Part shown: positions 31,879 to 42,957 of the stretch, piece after piece
Position numbering within the stretch: the first letter of the stretch is position 1
How the letters are laid out: every line of letters begins with the position of its first letter
Assembly: GCA_905221605.1 (NCBI GenBank)
Contig: CAJNDS010001846.1
Span: 151,501-215,500 of the forward strand
Reading direction: 5' to 3'
DNA length: 64,000 nucleotides
From: Symbiodinium natans
Taxonomy: Eukaryota; Sar; Dinophyceae; Suessiales; Symbiodiniaceae
Program-made: the position numbers and the translations under genes
The notes under the pieces: generated by a model
The model's database searches: none
What the model saw: only the letters and a program-made list of their open reading frames with translations
Told to the model about the DNA's origin: nothing

Positions 31879-33144
31879 AAATCCGGCCCCCGCGCCGCCC
31901 GTGGTCCAGGGCGGAGCCCGCGTCGCACTAAAGCGCTAGCTTTAAGGGGCGAGCGCCCGAGCCGCCGACCCCGCCCAAAATTGCTTCAAATTCGCGCGGG
32001 GCCCTTCGGGAGGTCTCCGAAACGGCATCCAAGGGGACGCAACACGCGGTGGTGCGAAAAGCACGAAAACCTCGTAAAAACCATGGGTTTTTACGAAAAA
32101 CCGAGGCCACAAAACACCCGCAGCACCCCATTAAACCCTCACAGGCGCGCATCATCGGCCCTAGCTTTTCACATGGGGCGCGCGCCAGGCCGAAACCACG
32201 TTTTTCAAGGTTTGGGGGGGGTACCGGAAGCCCAAAACCAGGCGAGCATCATGAGCATCAGCAGCCCTGGCCCGCGGGCCCAAGGCAATAAAAAACGCTG
32301 AAAAACGCTGAAATCACCGTAAATACCGTGTTTTTATGAGGTTTTTCACGCGTGCCTCCGACCCCCACCCCTGTTGCCCTTGACCCGCCCCCAAAGTGCG
32401 CATCATCGAAACCCACGTCCGGGGGGGGGTCTGCTGATGCTGCTGATGCGCGGGGTCCGGGCGCCATCGAGCCATCGCTTCTCTTGGGCTTCGTGGGGGG
32501 GTCCGGGCCCACGGCCCAGAGACCCAGCTGATGCTCATGATGCTCGGTTTGGGGGGGTGTTCCAACAGCAGAAAACCTCGTAAATACCGAGTGTTTTGTG
32601 GGTCCACGTAAAAACGCCCCTAAACCACGTAAAAGCGCCCCTAAAATCGCTCATTTTACGCGCTCGAACGGCTTCGTGCCTACAAAACACCCGAACAGCA
32701 GGACCCCGAATGCCCTTAAGGGCATTCGGGGTCTTGCTTTTGGGGGTTTCGTGGGCACGCAAGCGTTCAAGCACATACAATCGGCGTGTTTAAGGGGGTT
32801 TTGGATGGCCTGAAGGAGGCCGCTGATGCTCATGATGCTCCCTTTCCTGGGTCCCAAAAGGCTTCCCAAGCCCAAAAACACGTGTTTACAGCGTTTTCTG
32901 AAGGTTTTTCGAAGGCAAAACGCATGCATAGAATGCTTTTAAGGCCCCCAAACCAACCCCACTGATGCTCCTGATGCGGGTGCGCGCGCGCGCGCGCCGG
33001 GGGGGGTGGAGGGAGGGGGGGCGAAGGCAGGAGAAAGAGAGACAGAGAGAAGGAGAGGACAAAGACACGGGAAAGAGAAGACAGTGCCAAGGTTCAAGGT
33101 TTCGTGCTTTGGGGGGCGGGGGCCGGCCCGTGCCGCTAGGCCTG
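31879..33144. repeat. 1266-bp tandem duplication, copy 1
   Basis: Directly followed by a near-identical copy at 33145-34394. Contains a 32-bp perfect palindrome (32702-32733), a second hairpin cgtaaaaacc-atg-ggtttttacg, four gatgctNNtgatgc words and a (CG)n run. Many frames are open on both strands because of base composition; none shows a domain. Confidence 0.92.
32702..32733. other. 32-bp perfect palindrome
   Basis: gaccccgaatgccctt followed by its exact reverse complement, no loop. Extends to about 42 bases with one mismatch pair. Repeated at 33949-33980. Confidence 0.95.
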
Positions 33145-34394
33145 AAATCCGGCCCCCGCGCCGCCCGTGGTCCAGGGCGGAGCCCGCGTCGCACTAAAGC
33201 GCTAGCTTTAAGGGGCGAGCGCCCGAGCCGCCGACCCCGCCCAAAATTGCTTCAAATTCGCGCGGGGCCCTTCGGGAGGCCTCCAAAACGGCATCCAAGG
33301 GGACGCAACACGCGGTGGTGCGAAAAGCACGAAAACCTCGTAAAAACCATGGGTTTTTACGAAAAACCGAGGCCACAAAACACCCGCAGCACCCCATTAA
33401 ACCCTCACGGGCGCGCATCATCGGCCCTAGCTTTTCACATGGGGCGCGCGCCAGGCCGAAACCACGTTTTTCAAGGTTTGGGGGGGGTACCGGAAGCCCA
33501 AAACCAGGCGAGCATCATGAGCATCAGCAGCCCTGGCCCGCGGGCCCAAGGCAATAAAAAACGCTGAAAAACGCTGAAATCACCGTAAATACCGTGTTTT
33601 TATGAGGTTTTTCACGCGTGCCTCCGACCCCCACCCCTGTTGCCCTTGACCCGCCCCCAAAGTGCGCATCATCGAAACCCACGTCCGGGGGGGGGTCTGC
33701 TGATGCTGCTGATGCGCGGGGTCCGGGCGCATCATCGAGCCATCGCTTCTCTTGGGCTTCGTGGGGGGGTCCGGGCCCACGGCCCAGAGACCCAGCTGAT
33801 GCTCATGATGCTCGGTTTGGGGGGGTGTTCCAACAGCAGAAAACCTCGTAAATACCGAGTGTTTTGTGGGTCCACGTAAAAACGCCCCTAAAATCGCTCA
33901 TTTTACGCGCTCGAACGGCTTCGTGCCTACAAAACACCCGAACAGCAGGACCCCGAATGCCCTTAAGGGCATTCGGGGTCTTGCTTTTGGGGGTTTCGTG
34001 GGCACGCAAGCGTTCAAGCACATACAATCGGCGTGTTTAAGGGGGTTTTGGATGGCCTGGGGGAGGCCGCTGATGCTCATGATGCTCCCTTTCCTGGGTC
34101 CCAAAAGGCTTCCCAAGCCCAAAAACACGTGTTTACAGCGTTTTCTGAAGGTTTTTCGAAGGCAAAACGCATGCATAGAATGCTTTTAAGGCCCCCAAAC
34201 CAACCCCACTGATGCTCCTGATGCGGGTGCGCGCGCGCGCGCGCGCCGGGGGGGGGGGGAGGGAGGGGGGGCGAAGGCAGGAGAAAGAGAGACAGAGAGA
34301 AGGAGAGGACAAAGACACGGGAAAGAGAAGACAGTGCCAAGGTTCAAGGTTTCGTGCTTTGGGGGGCGGGGGCCGGCCCGTGCCGCTAGGCCTG
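33145..34394. repeat. 1266-bp tandem duplication, copy 2
   Basis: Differs from copy 1 by a 21-base deletion (taaaccacgtaaaagcgcccc), a few substitutions and simple-repeat length changes. Five bases into a third unit (aaat) the match stops. Confidence 0.92.
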
Positions 34395-34504
34395 AAATTT
34401 AGGCCAAGGTACCAGACCCTGGAAACCTGCAACCTTACAACTCGGCCTAGAAGAACTAGTACAAGAGCCCCAAATAAGGTCATAGCCATATCGAGCTGCT
34501 GTTG

Positions 34505-34620
34505 CCCTCCTTAGCCCCCATGGACTTCGAGCGCAGCAGCACATCTGAGACGTCGCAGATGAGAGGCAGATGCCGAGGGGCACCGTTCTTCTGTTGCCAA
34601 GTACTTGGAACAAGAAGAGA
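34505..34620 (-). CDS. Possible exon: KNGAPRHLPLICDVSDVLLR
   Basis: Open frame behind ACAG|AAG, continuing SKSMGAKEGNSSSI. Between KH-C exons 1 and 2, so it may be an alternative exon or a decoy. Confidence 0.32.
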
Positions 34621-34814
34621 AAGCCAATTTGGAGCAACGGAGTGCAACAGAACGGACCCCCTCTCTAAACTCTGAACCCGAACAAACATGATGAAAGGCA
34701 TACCACAGCATCCTAAGCTCTTACCTAAACCCTGTAGTCCATCGCCCAAACCCTAGGGCTAATGCTTTCGGGTTTCGAGTTTGAGATTTAGGGGCAAAGT
34801 CCAAACCCCCACAC

Positions 34815-34877
34815 CTCGATCTGCTGCACTGTGCGCCCTCGGCCGCCCACCAGCCAGCCCACAAGGTGTTGCTCCAC
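34815..34877 (-). CDS. KH-C exon 1 (GXXG loop)
   Basis: 21 codons, acceptor AAGAG|GTG, canonical GT donor GAG|GTGTGG. EQHLVGWLVGGRGRTVQQIE; the loop is GGRG rather than GKGG. Confidence 0.75.
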
Positions 34878-35398
34878 CTCTTTGGTTAAGGGGTATGAGG
34901 AGGGACCCCAAGAAGGGACCCTTAACCATATTCTCCTTCTTAACCTTTATATATACTTTATATCGTCCCTATATATAGCTAAGTTCCACCTCTTTGGACT
35001 TCGGATTTCAGGGTTTGCAGGCTTTGCGGCGCGCAATGCGGGGTTTACAGGGTTTGAGTCTACAGGGTCGATTGGGCTTTAGGGTGATTTCACGTCAGCT
35101 CTTACATGTACTCTTTAAACTGTAAGTGCTGAACTGAAGACGTCTCTCAGACGTCTTCACACACTTCCTAGAAGGGGCAACTTGCGCAGCGCTTCTTCCA
35201 TCGAAACCCTCAACGAGAAATACTTCGAACGCCCATGAACATCCCCCGCCCGACCCCCTTGGGGATGTAGACCCTCTGAATCAGGCCCCCTGCTTAAGAG
35301 AGCCAGAAGAGGGTCAAGAAGGGTTCCCTTTAAGGGTTCCCCCTCATCCTACCTAGGAGGGCAGGGATAGTCCGCGCGCCGGGCGCCGGGAGGGTTCT

Positions 35399-35502
35399 AA
35401 AGGGGCCTTAATAATTCAATGGGGTTTTGGGGGATACTAAAGTATAATTATGCAGGGGTTACAAGGGAATGCTATTAGTAATTATTCAAACGCCGAAGAT
35501 GC
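35399..35502. mobile_element. MITE family 3 copy c
   Basis: aggggccttaataattca to attagtaattattcaaacg; the right end has diverged. Confidence 0.55.
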
Positions 35503-35763
35503 CCTAACAAAAACACCCTACAAACCCCCTAAGCCAGTCTGCCAAGCCCTGAAGCCCCAGAGCTGTAGAGCCCTGAACCCAAAATCGAAACCCGAAGCGG
35601 CTAAACCTAAAGTCCGAAAGGCCTAAGCGCTTCAAGCGTGACGTCCTAAGCCTTGAAGCCCCAAAGTCCTGAACCCGACAACAACCCTAAACAAAACACC
35701 CTAAACCCTAAACCCTAAACCCCAAACCCCAAACCTCAACATGCCCCAGGCCCTAGGAGCCGC

Positions 35764-35818
35764 CTTGATTTCGGCGCGGTGCGGGGGACTCCGACTCCTT
35801 TCCCGAGCCGCCTCGGGC
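35764..35818 (-). CDS. Exon: Arg-Ser linker before KH-C
   Basis: 18 codons plus one base, acceptor TTGGAG|GCC, donor AAG|GCGGCT. PEAARERSRSPPHRAEIK; RSRSPP is typical of splicing-related proteins. Splices in phase 0 into KH-C exon 1. Confidence 0.62.
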
Positions 35819-35887
35819 CTCCAATTGAAGGTATAGGGTGGTCATAATTGAGCTTTTTTTCTCATTGTGTGGGGTGCTATACTAGCT

Positions 35888-36350
35888 TTGACGTCCTACG
35901 CGGGCCTACGCGTGAACTCATGTTTAGTAGCCGCGCGGCCTACGCGCGGAGTATGTTGTTGACGCGTGCCTACGCGGACCCACGCGGCAAGCCCTAGAGC
36001 AAAGCGCAAACGCAGCGTTTAGCCCTTAACCCTAATCTTAAACCCTAAACCCGAAGATTTCTGCCCAGCTCTGCCCGATTTCCTGCCCAAGCCCGATTTT
36101 CTGCCCAACCCAGCCCGATTTGGGATGTTGATGGATGGGCTACGACGTTGAAAACGACACCCACACCTACGCGCGGGCTACGCGGAACCTACGCCGCGCC
36201 TACGCGGAATTTATATGTATAAATATAATTATACGTATGTATATAAATAACGAAATAAATTAAAATAAATAAATATATATATATATATATATATATTAAA
36301 TATAAATAAATATATATATATATATATATATACTTATATTTAGATATATC

Positions 36351-36384
<34 letters not shown>

Positions 36385-36480
36385 ATACTATACACCAACA
36401 ACCTACGCGGACCTACGCGGAGGTACTGCGTAGACTTGGCTACGCGGACCCTACGCAGACCTACGCGCAGGCAAAATGCC
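35888..36480. repeat. CCTACGCG motif cluster around an AT core
   Basis: About 15 copies of cctacgcg and near variants on both sides of an AT-dinucleotide core at 36208-36390. The minus Tyr/Ile ORF is an artefact. Confidence 0.75.
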
Positions 36481-36724
36481 ACGCGGCCGATTTCCGAGAA
36501 TCGCGTCTCTATGTGGCCTTGCTTGTAGAAAAAAAGCGCTGCTCAATTGAGTTTTAGGATTTAGGGTTTAGGGTTTAGGGATACAGGAAAGGATGACTTG
36601 CTTAAGATGTAGGATTTCGGTTTACTCTACGATAAAGGTTCAGGGTTTAGAATACCGAGTAGATGCTTCCGGATTTTGCCGAAACATGAACCCTGCACCC
36701 AAAGCCCTGGATAGTGGTCCTCTT

Positions 36725-36829
36725 TTGGGATGTTCACCCTTATACTAAGAGCCCTTAATAGGGATTATAGCACCCCGCCCCATTCTAATCCCTGTTAAGG
36801 AGCTGCTAGAAAAAGGGGGAACATCCCAA
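36725..36829. mobile_element. MITE family 2 copy
   Basis: ttgggatgttcacccttata at the left, aaaagggggaacatcccaa at the right. Confidence 0.68.
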
Positions 36830-36929
36830 CCCTAAAGACGTTACACGCTACTTGTATGGCCCAGGAAACTCGGAGCCTGAAACCCTAAACCCTAAACCCG
36901 AAACCCTAAACCCTAAACCCCCGAAACAT

Positions 36930-37020
36930 CCCAAGTCCTCCTCTTCCCTCGCCCCCCAGGCCTGCCCGTCCGCGCTCGCGGCAGGGCCTGCGAAATCCGC
37001 GCCAGCGTGGCCATCTAGAA
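36930..37020 (-). CDS. Possible Gly/Ala linker exon
   Basis: Minus frame DGHAGADFAGPAASADGQAW. The plus frame (APQACPSALAAGPAKSAP) is equally open. Confidence 0.25.
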
Positions 37021-37404
37021 GGCTGGGGAGGGCTTAGGGTTTAGGGTTTAGGGTTTAGGCTTAGGGTTTAGGGTTTTATGGGTTTCGGTGTAGGTTGTTC
37101 ATGGCTTTGGGTGCAGAGTGCAGGGCTTACCTTGAGATCCTATACTACCACCACCTTACTACGATTTGTTTAAGAACCCCGTAGTTCCTCTTTTGCCTGT
37201 ATTCTTCCTTTCATTTTTTGGAGGGGTCAAGCAAATAGTAGCTTTGGTATCCCGGATGGTTCGAGAAAAAGCCTTCCTTCGGCGCTGTTGTTGGGTTGAG
37301 GAGGGGGCAAGGAGGCAGTTGAGGTGGGGGGAGGAGGGGGGAGGGTAAATTCGGAACGAACAGTAGGGCAGCTCAAGCAATGGTTGGTTGCTGATCCCTG
37401 CACC

Positions 37405-37612
37405 TTAAACCCTAAACCCTATAAAACCCTAACCTCAGCTACACCTTAAACCCTAAACCCTATAAAACCCTATAAAACCCTATAAAACCCTATAAAACCC
37501 TATAAAACCCTATAAAACCCTAAAAAACCCTATAAAACCCCATAAAACCCTACAAAACCCCATAAAACCCCATAAAAACCCTACAAAACCCCATAAAACC
37601 CTGTAAAACCCT
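37405..37612 (-). repeat. CCCTATAAAA decamer array
   Basis: About 18 units of a 10-mer, with CCCCATAAAA and CCCTACAAAA variants clustered at the right end. Confidence 0.92.
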
Positions 37613-37854
37613 AACCCCTATCAGCCTCTCATGCACGGAGTTCAGCAGCCCTGGCTCACATCCGTAGACCCTCGGCCTCCTTGAACCCCAGCTTAAGCCC
37701 GAAACCCGGAAGCAAATGAGGGTCTTTTGAGTTCAGGGTCTCGGAAACAAGCGTTTTTGCTTAGGGCTGATAGAAACACTTCGAGGTTTTTGGGGCCAGG
37801 GGCTGACAAAACCCTGAACCCTAAACCCCAAACAACTTCTGTCTGGGGCACCAG

Positions 37855-37916
37855 GTCAGGCCGGCTCTCCAATAGATCTTGCAGCAGCGGAAGCACCCGA
37901 CGCAGTCCTTCAGGAC
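37855..37916 (-). CDS. KH exon 4: PEGLRRVLPLLQDLLES
   Basis: Acceptor ACCAAG|GTC; two bases complete a Gly or Ser codon, then a Leu-rich helix. Donor not fixed; the frame remains open to VPQTEVV. Confidence 0.55.
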
Positions 37917-38433
37917 CTTGGTGGAAGGGCGTTCACGAAGTCACTCTCATCGTGGAGTGCCCAACCCCTACTTCCTAAACTACGCATGCTTTACGATTCA
38001 GGGCTTAGCTCAGAAGCAACGGCTGTGAAAAAAACAATAGAAGCCCTCAAAAAACCCTCCTGTGCGTCAGATGCCGCCTGACCCTTCCGGGTCAGGCTGC
38101 AAAGCTCTTGCGGGCGGTTTGTCTCGGAACCGCGATCCCCTTCTCGAGTCACCACCCCCACCCCCCCCCCCATCAGCTTCTTTAGGGTTTACGGTTTAGG
38201 GTTTAGGGTTTAGGGTTCAGGCGGGTGTCAGGAGCCGCGGGACCTCCAACAAAAACAAGAAAAAGGAGCCTCTGCTCCTCCCAAACCCTAAACCCCCAAA
38301 CCCTAAACCCTAAATCCTAAACTCCCTAACCCTAAACCCCAAACCCTAAACCCTAAACCCCATGCCATTCCTAAACCCTAAACCCTAAACCCTAAACCCT
38401 AAACCCTAAACCCTAAGCCCACCGGGAGATCTC

Positions 38434-38482
38434 TGCACACTGCTCCAAGGCCCGAGCCGGACTCCTCCACGAAGGCCCGGGC
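38434..38482 (-). CDS. Possible KH exon 3: EESGSGLGAVC
   Basis: Acceptor TTGAAG|GCC, GA donor A|GAGATC. Would join to 37855-37916 as GAVCSPEGLRRVL. Other frames are open. Confidence 0.35.
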
Positions 38483-38539
38483 CTTCAATTTTGGTTTTTT
38501 TGTAGCTTTTTGGGGTCTTTTGCAGGTTTTGGGGGTCGT

Positions 38540-38692
38540 TGTAGGGTTTGGAGTTTAGGGTTTAGGGTTTAGGGTTTAGGGTTTAGGGTTTAGGGTTTAG
38601 GGTTTAAGGTTTAGGGTTTAGGGTTTAGGGTTTAGGGTTTAGGGTTTAGGGTTTGGGGTTTGGGGTTTGGGGTTTAGGGTTTAGGGTTTAGG
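38540..38692 (+). repeat. TTTAGGG array
   Basis: About 20 heptamers ending in three TTTGGGG. Confidence 0.93.
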
Positions 38693-38754
38693 GCTCACCG
38701 TAAACCCCAAAAAGTTAGAACATCCTTACCCCCCCGTGCCCCCCAGAATGAATC

Positions 38755-38802
38755 CTGAAGCGAGTCCCAGCTCTGATCAGCCTCAAACCATGCGCCAACT
38801 TT
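38755..38802 (-). CDS. KH-like exon 2: KVGAWFEADQSWDSLQ
   Basis: 16 codons, acceptor CTCCAG|AAA, GA donor CAG|GATTCA. GAWFEADQ parallels GAWVAIDQ of KH-B exon 2. Confidence 0.52.
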
Positions 38803-39216
38803 CTGGAGCTTACTGTAGGCTTTAGGGTTTAGGGTTTAGGGTTTTGGGTTTTGGGTTTGGGGTTTTGGGTTTTGCGTTTTGGGTTTAGTGGCCCAGGGCT
38901 GATGGTTTAGGGATTGGGGTTGAGGGCATAGCCATCGACTTGCTTTTCCACTTGTGTAGGTGGGACGGTGATTTGCTGTTGGCCTTCAGGCTTTGGGGTT
39001 TGGAGCGCTGACCAGCCATGCATTGCATGCCATGGACAGGGTTGGATTAAGCCCGATTTGTGGTGATGGGGTGAGGCATAGCTGCACAGCAGAATCCCAA
39101 TAAAGGCCGAACCCTACAGACTCCACACCGGAAATCCTAAACCCTCAACCCTCAACCCTAAAACCCTAAACCCAAACCCCAAACCGGAAATCCCAAACCC
39201 TCTACCCTGAGAGTAC

Positions 39217-39270
39217 CCTTCCCGGCCAGGACGATCATGGCTTGCCCCAAGTCGGGAAGCGGCCCCCCTC
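39217..39270 (-). CDS. Possible KH exon 1: LPDLGQAMIVLAGKGT
   Basis: Acceptor CATGAG|GAG. The AGKG loop and preceding hydrophobic strand resemble other first exons, but the conserved VEQ start is missing. Confidence 0.33.
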
Positions 39271-39673
39271 CTCATGTCAAGAATGCACGGGGCAGGTTTA
39301 GCACCGAAGGTTTAAATAGGGCGTTAAGGCAGTTGCGGCTATTGGGGCGTTTGCGGCGTTTGGAGCCAAAAGTTTAGGGCAGCTAGGTTGGCAATAGAGC
39401 GTTTGCAAATAGGGGATTCGATTTCAGGGTTCAGGGCTTAGGGCTTCATATACCTCAGGACCTGCACCCTCATGGGTATATACTCTGAAACCTTTGAAGA
39501 AGAACCGACAATTGCGTAGGTACGTCCAGCTGTAGGCAGGGTTTGACATTTCCATAGGTGGTTGGATTTGCAGGTGGGGTTTCGAAGTTGGGTAAGTAAG
39601 ACACAACTTGGATGAGGATATTCCGATGCACAAAGGGCTTTGGCTTTAGAGGTGTTGAAGGCGGTTTCGAGGG

Positions 39674-39820
39674 TTGGAGGTTCATGGTGCTTAATTAAGT
39701 ATAACTGTACTTATAACCCACTTATAAGCCCCCAATAGTGCCCTAATCTGGTTGTAAGTACAGTTATAAGTACAGCTATAATTTACTTGGTTAAATAAGT
39801 ACCATGAACCTCCAAGTAGG
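39674..39820. mobile_element. MITE family 1 copy d
   Basis: ttggaggttcatggtgctt at the left, aagtaccatgaacctccaag at the right. The inner region is inverted relative to copies a and c. Confidence 0.72.
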
Positions 39821-40214
39821 GTTTAGGGTTAAAAAGTGGCGTCCTCTGCCTTCTTCTTCAAAGGTGGTCCCTTTGACGGAGGGTCACAGCGAGCTTGAGG
39901 TTTGGAGGTCTAGACGGTGTAGTGGATTCAGGTGTCATGGGATCCGCCATTCCACCTCCACAATAGCTGCCTCGGCACGAAACACTGTCAGGCCCAAGCT
40001 ACAAAGGCTTCCAGGATGGATGGTGCTTAGGGTTCGCGAGAAGAAGCATCAGGACTCGCGACAGAGTTCCATTGATCATGGTGTTGCGGGGCAGTGGCGT
40101 CTTGACCCCGAAACCCCGAACACCCCAAAAGCCCTGCAACAACCCTAGACCCTAAACCCTAAAGCCCAGTGCAGCCGACCGAAAGTAGTTTAGGGTTTTA
40201 AGGGTTCAAAGTTT

Positions 40215-40300
40215 AGGGTTTCGAGTCCCTGACCAGGGATGCCAGGCGCCCGGCTCGCCGCCGCCGCCGACGCCACGGGGCTCCGAGAGGAATGGAAGGA
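40215..40300 (-). CDS. Possible Gly-rich linker exon
   Basis: LLPFLSEPRGVGGGGEPGAW in the minus frame. Boundaries unresolved. Confidence 0.28.
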
Positions 40301-40337
40301 GGTTCTGGGCGAGGCGCGTGGGGTTTGGGGTTTAGGG

Positions 40338-40437
40338 TAGGGATATTAGGGATATTAGGGATATTGGGGATATTAGGGATATTAGGGATATTAGGGATAT
40401 TAGGGATATTAGGGATATTAGGGATATTAAGGATATG
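40338..40437 (+). repeat. GGGATATTA nonamer array
   Basis: Eleven copies; translates as Gly-Ile-Leu repeats, an artefact. Confidence 0.93.
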
Positions 40438-40561
40438 GGGAGGTTCTGGGCGAGGCGTGTTTCCAAGAGTAGCTACATGGTCCCTTAGTATGGGCCCTCG
40501 TTTAAGAACTGCCTCTCTCTTGAACTTGGAACCCCTGAGGCCCTAACAAGAAGACACTGAA

Positions 40562-41047
40562 GGTTTAGGGTTTAGGGTTTAGGGTCTGGGGCCTAGGGTT
40601 TAGGGTCTAGGGTCTAGGGTCTAGGGTTAGGGTTTAGGGTTTAGGCGGTTTAGGGTTTAGGGTTTAGTGTGAAATTAGGGTCTAGGGTTTAGGGTGTTAA
40701 GTTTGGGGTTTAGGGTTTAGGGTTTAGGGTTTAGGGTTTAGGGTTTAGGGTTTAGGGTTTAGGGTCTAGGGTTTAGGGTTTAGGGTAGGGTTAGGGTTAG
40801 GGTTTAGGGTTTAGGGTTTAGGGTGTAGGGTGTAGGGTGTAGGGGTTAGGGTGGTAGGGTTTTTTAGGGTTTAGGGTTTAGGTTTAGGGTTTAGGGTTTA
40901 GGGTTTAGGGTTTTAGGGTTCAGGGTTCAGGGTTCAGGGTTTAGGGTCAGGGTTAGGGTTTAGGGTTTAGGGTTTAGGGTTTAGGGTTTAGGGTTTAGGG
41001 TTTAGGGTTTAGGGTTTAGGGTTTAGGGTTTAGGGTTTAGGGTTTAG
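40562..41047 (+). repeat. TTTAGGG block, 480 bp
   Basis: Largest G-strand block; includes TCTAGGG, TGTAGGG, TTCAGGG and six-base TTAGGG units. Confidence 0.93.
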
Positions 41048-41048
41048 C

Positions 41049-41140
41049 GATATCCCTCCGCAGCAGATGAACACCCTCAGGGCAGAGCATCCAGGGAGGG
41101 AGCTCACCCAGAAAGCCGCCCGCGCGCCTCGCCAGAGGAT
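41049..41140 (-). CDS. Exon: FLGELPPWMLCPEGVHLLRR
   Basis: 30 codons plus two bases, acceptor AGTAAG|ATC, donor ATC|GCTAAA two bases before the array. Starts PLARRAGG. Protein-like, unrecognised. Confidence 0.5.
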
Positions 41141-41309
41141 CTTACTGTAGGGGGATATAGGGTACCTAGTAAGAGGATTCGGAGGAGGAGGGGGGGGGGG
41201 GGGGCATTTAGGTTTCAGGGTTTGGGGGTTTAGGGTTTAGGGTTTAGGTGCTTAGGGTTTGGGGTTTAGGTTTTTAGGGTTTACGGGTTTAGGGTTTGGG
41301 GTTTAGGGT

Positions 41310-41482
41310 TTAAGGTTTTAGGGTTTTAGGGTTTTAGGGTTTTAGGGTTTTAGGGTTTCAGGGTTTTAGGGTTTTAGGGTTTTAGGGTTTTAGGGTTTTA
41401 GGGTTTTAGGGTTTTAGGGTTTTAGGGTTTTAGGGTTTTAGGGTTTTAGGGTTTTAGGGTTTTAGGGTTTTAGGGTTTCGGG
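41310..41482 (+). repeat. TTTTAGGG octamer array
   Basis: About 21 octamers, the sequence used as telomere by Chlamydomonas but here a local variant. Confidence 0.95.
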
Positions 41483-41571
41483 TTTTAGCGGGGAGGTTTT
41501 AGGGGGGAGGGTTTTATGGTTTTCGGTTCACTGTTCAAGGGCTTGAGGGCTTCAGAGTTTAGCGCTTAGCC

Positions 41572-41682
41572 AGGGTTTAGGGTTTAGGGCTTAGGGCTTA
41601 GGGTTTAGGGTTTAGGGTTTAGGGTTTAGGGTTTAGGGTTTAGGGTTTAGGGTTTAGGGTTTAGGGTTTAGGGTTTAGGGCA
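41572..41682 (+). repeat. TTTAGGG array
   Basis: About 15 heptamers. Confidence 0.95.
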
Positions 41683-41849
41683 GCCGTGAGGATGGAGACC
41701 CGCACGCGGCGGCTAACAAAAAGGCCTGCCTATTTCTCAGGAGCGTCACGAAGACCGGCCACAACTTACTTCTCCAATAACCAAGGGGAAAAAAGGTTAA
41801 ACTTTATTATTCCTACTAAATAAGGGAACCCAAAAAGTTTAAAGTTCAG

Positions 41850-42050
41850 CTGTTGGAGAAGTAAGACAACTCAAGATGCATGATTATCTGCTTCCGACAG
41901 GGCAGATATCCCAACTTCCCTTGCCCCAAGGTCACGAGGTCATCGGCATCCTCAATGTGTACAGACTCGCATATTCTTTTGGGGAAGCTATATACACTGA
42001 CAAAAAGAATTGCAAAACCCTTAGCCTGTGAGTCTCTGATCATCAGAACC
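41850..42050 (-). CDS. Possible exon, unknown
   Basis: Minus frame with SFPKRICESVHIEDADDLVT and LGQGKLGYLPCRKQ. Runs into heptamers at its start, so any true exon is shorter. Confidence 0.28.
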
Positions 42051-42132
42051 CTTGACCTTACCCTAAAACCTAAGCCCCAAACCCCAAACCCTAAGCCCCC
42101 CAACCCTAAGCCTTGAACCGTGAATGAGGCCC

Positions 42133-42420
42133 TAAACCCTAAACCCTAAACACTAAAACCCTAAAACGCTAGAACCCCAAAACCCTAAAACCCTAAAACC
42201 CTAAAACCCTAAAACCCTAAAACCCTAAAACCCTAAAACCCTAAAACCCTAAAACCCTAAAACCCTAAAACCCTAAAACCCTAAAACCCTAAAACCTTAA
42301 ACCCTAAACCCAGAAACCCTAAAAACCTAAAACCCTAAAACCCCTAAAACCCCTAAAACCCTAAAACCCCTAAAACCCTAAAACCCCTAAAACCCTAAAA
42401 CCCTCAAACCCTAAAACCCT
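42133..42420 (-). repeat. CCCTAAAA octamer array
   Basis: About 33 octamers on the strand opposite to the array at 41310-41482, 700 bases away. Confidence 0.95.
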
Positions 42421-42470
42421 AAGCCCCCAACCCGAAACCTTGAACCCAGGCCCCCGTGCTTGAGGGACTC

Positions 42471-42514
42471 CGTCATGGAGTCGTAGGCTGCCAGGATCTG
42501 CGCCGGCGTGCCGC
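42471..42514 (-). CDS. KH-A exon 4
   Basis: 14 codons plus two bases, acceptor GCAAG|GCG, GA donor ACG|GAGTCC. GTPAQILAAYDSMT; the split Ser comes from exon 3. Confidence 0.76.
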
Positions 42515-42757
42515 CTTGCTCAAGGTGTCGGAATTTTGGGATTCAAAGGGTCCTGGGTTTTTTGCCTCGTGGGGTCTCAGGGTCTGAGGGTCTTCGGGCT
42601 TGCAGCGATTGATGGATGTAACCACGACGCTTATGGCCTGCACGCCCCAGCATCGGATGCGAACGTGTCTAGACCCTAGGGTTTAGGGTTAAAGGGCACC
42701 TCCTCTTTTTGTTTGAAGGGGTTCAGAAGGGTCCCAATCCTCAAGCTAGGAGGAGAA

Positions 42758-42875
42758 GGGTTTAGGGTTTAGGGTTTAGGGTTTAGGGTTTCGGGTTTAG
42801 GGTTTAGGGTTTAGGGTTTAGGGTTTAGGGTTTAGGGTTTAGGGTTTAGGGTTTAGGGTTTAGGGTTTAGGGTTA
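42758..42875 (+). repeat. TTTAGGG array
   Basis: About 16 heptamers. Confidence 0.95.
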
Positions 42876-42920
42876 CGGGTTTAAGGCTTCGGGTTTAGGA
42901 TAGCACTGGGGGCCCCCGGC

Positions 42921-42957
42921 TCAAGTTGATTGTGCTGAAGCCCTGATCCTTCGACTC
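42921..42957 (-). CDS. KH-A exon 3
   Basis: 12 codons plus one base, acceptor TGCCAG|GAG, donor A|GCCGGG. ESKDQGFSTINL, followed by the split Ser. Gives STINLSGTPAQILAAYD across the junction. Confidence 0.76.

Noticed and set aside
31354-31939. Pro-rich ORFs of 91-156 aa
   Set aside because: Product of the C-rich tract at 31640-31800.
31928-34340. About 20 ORFs of 60-200 aa on both strands, each found twice
   Set aside because: They come in pairs because of the tandem duplication; high GC keeps all frames open and none shows a domain or consistent codon pattern.
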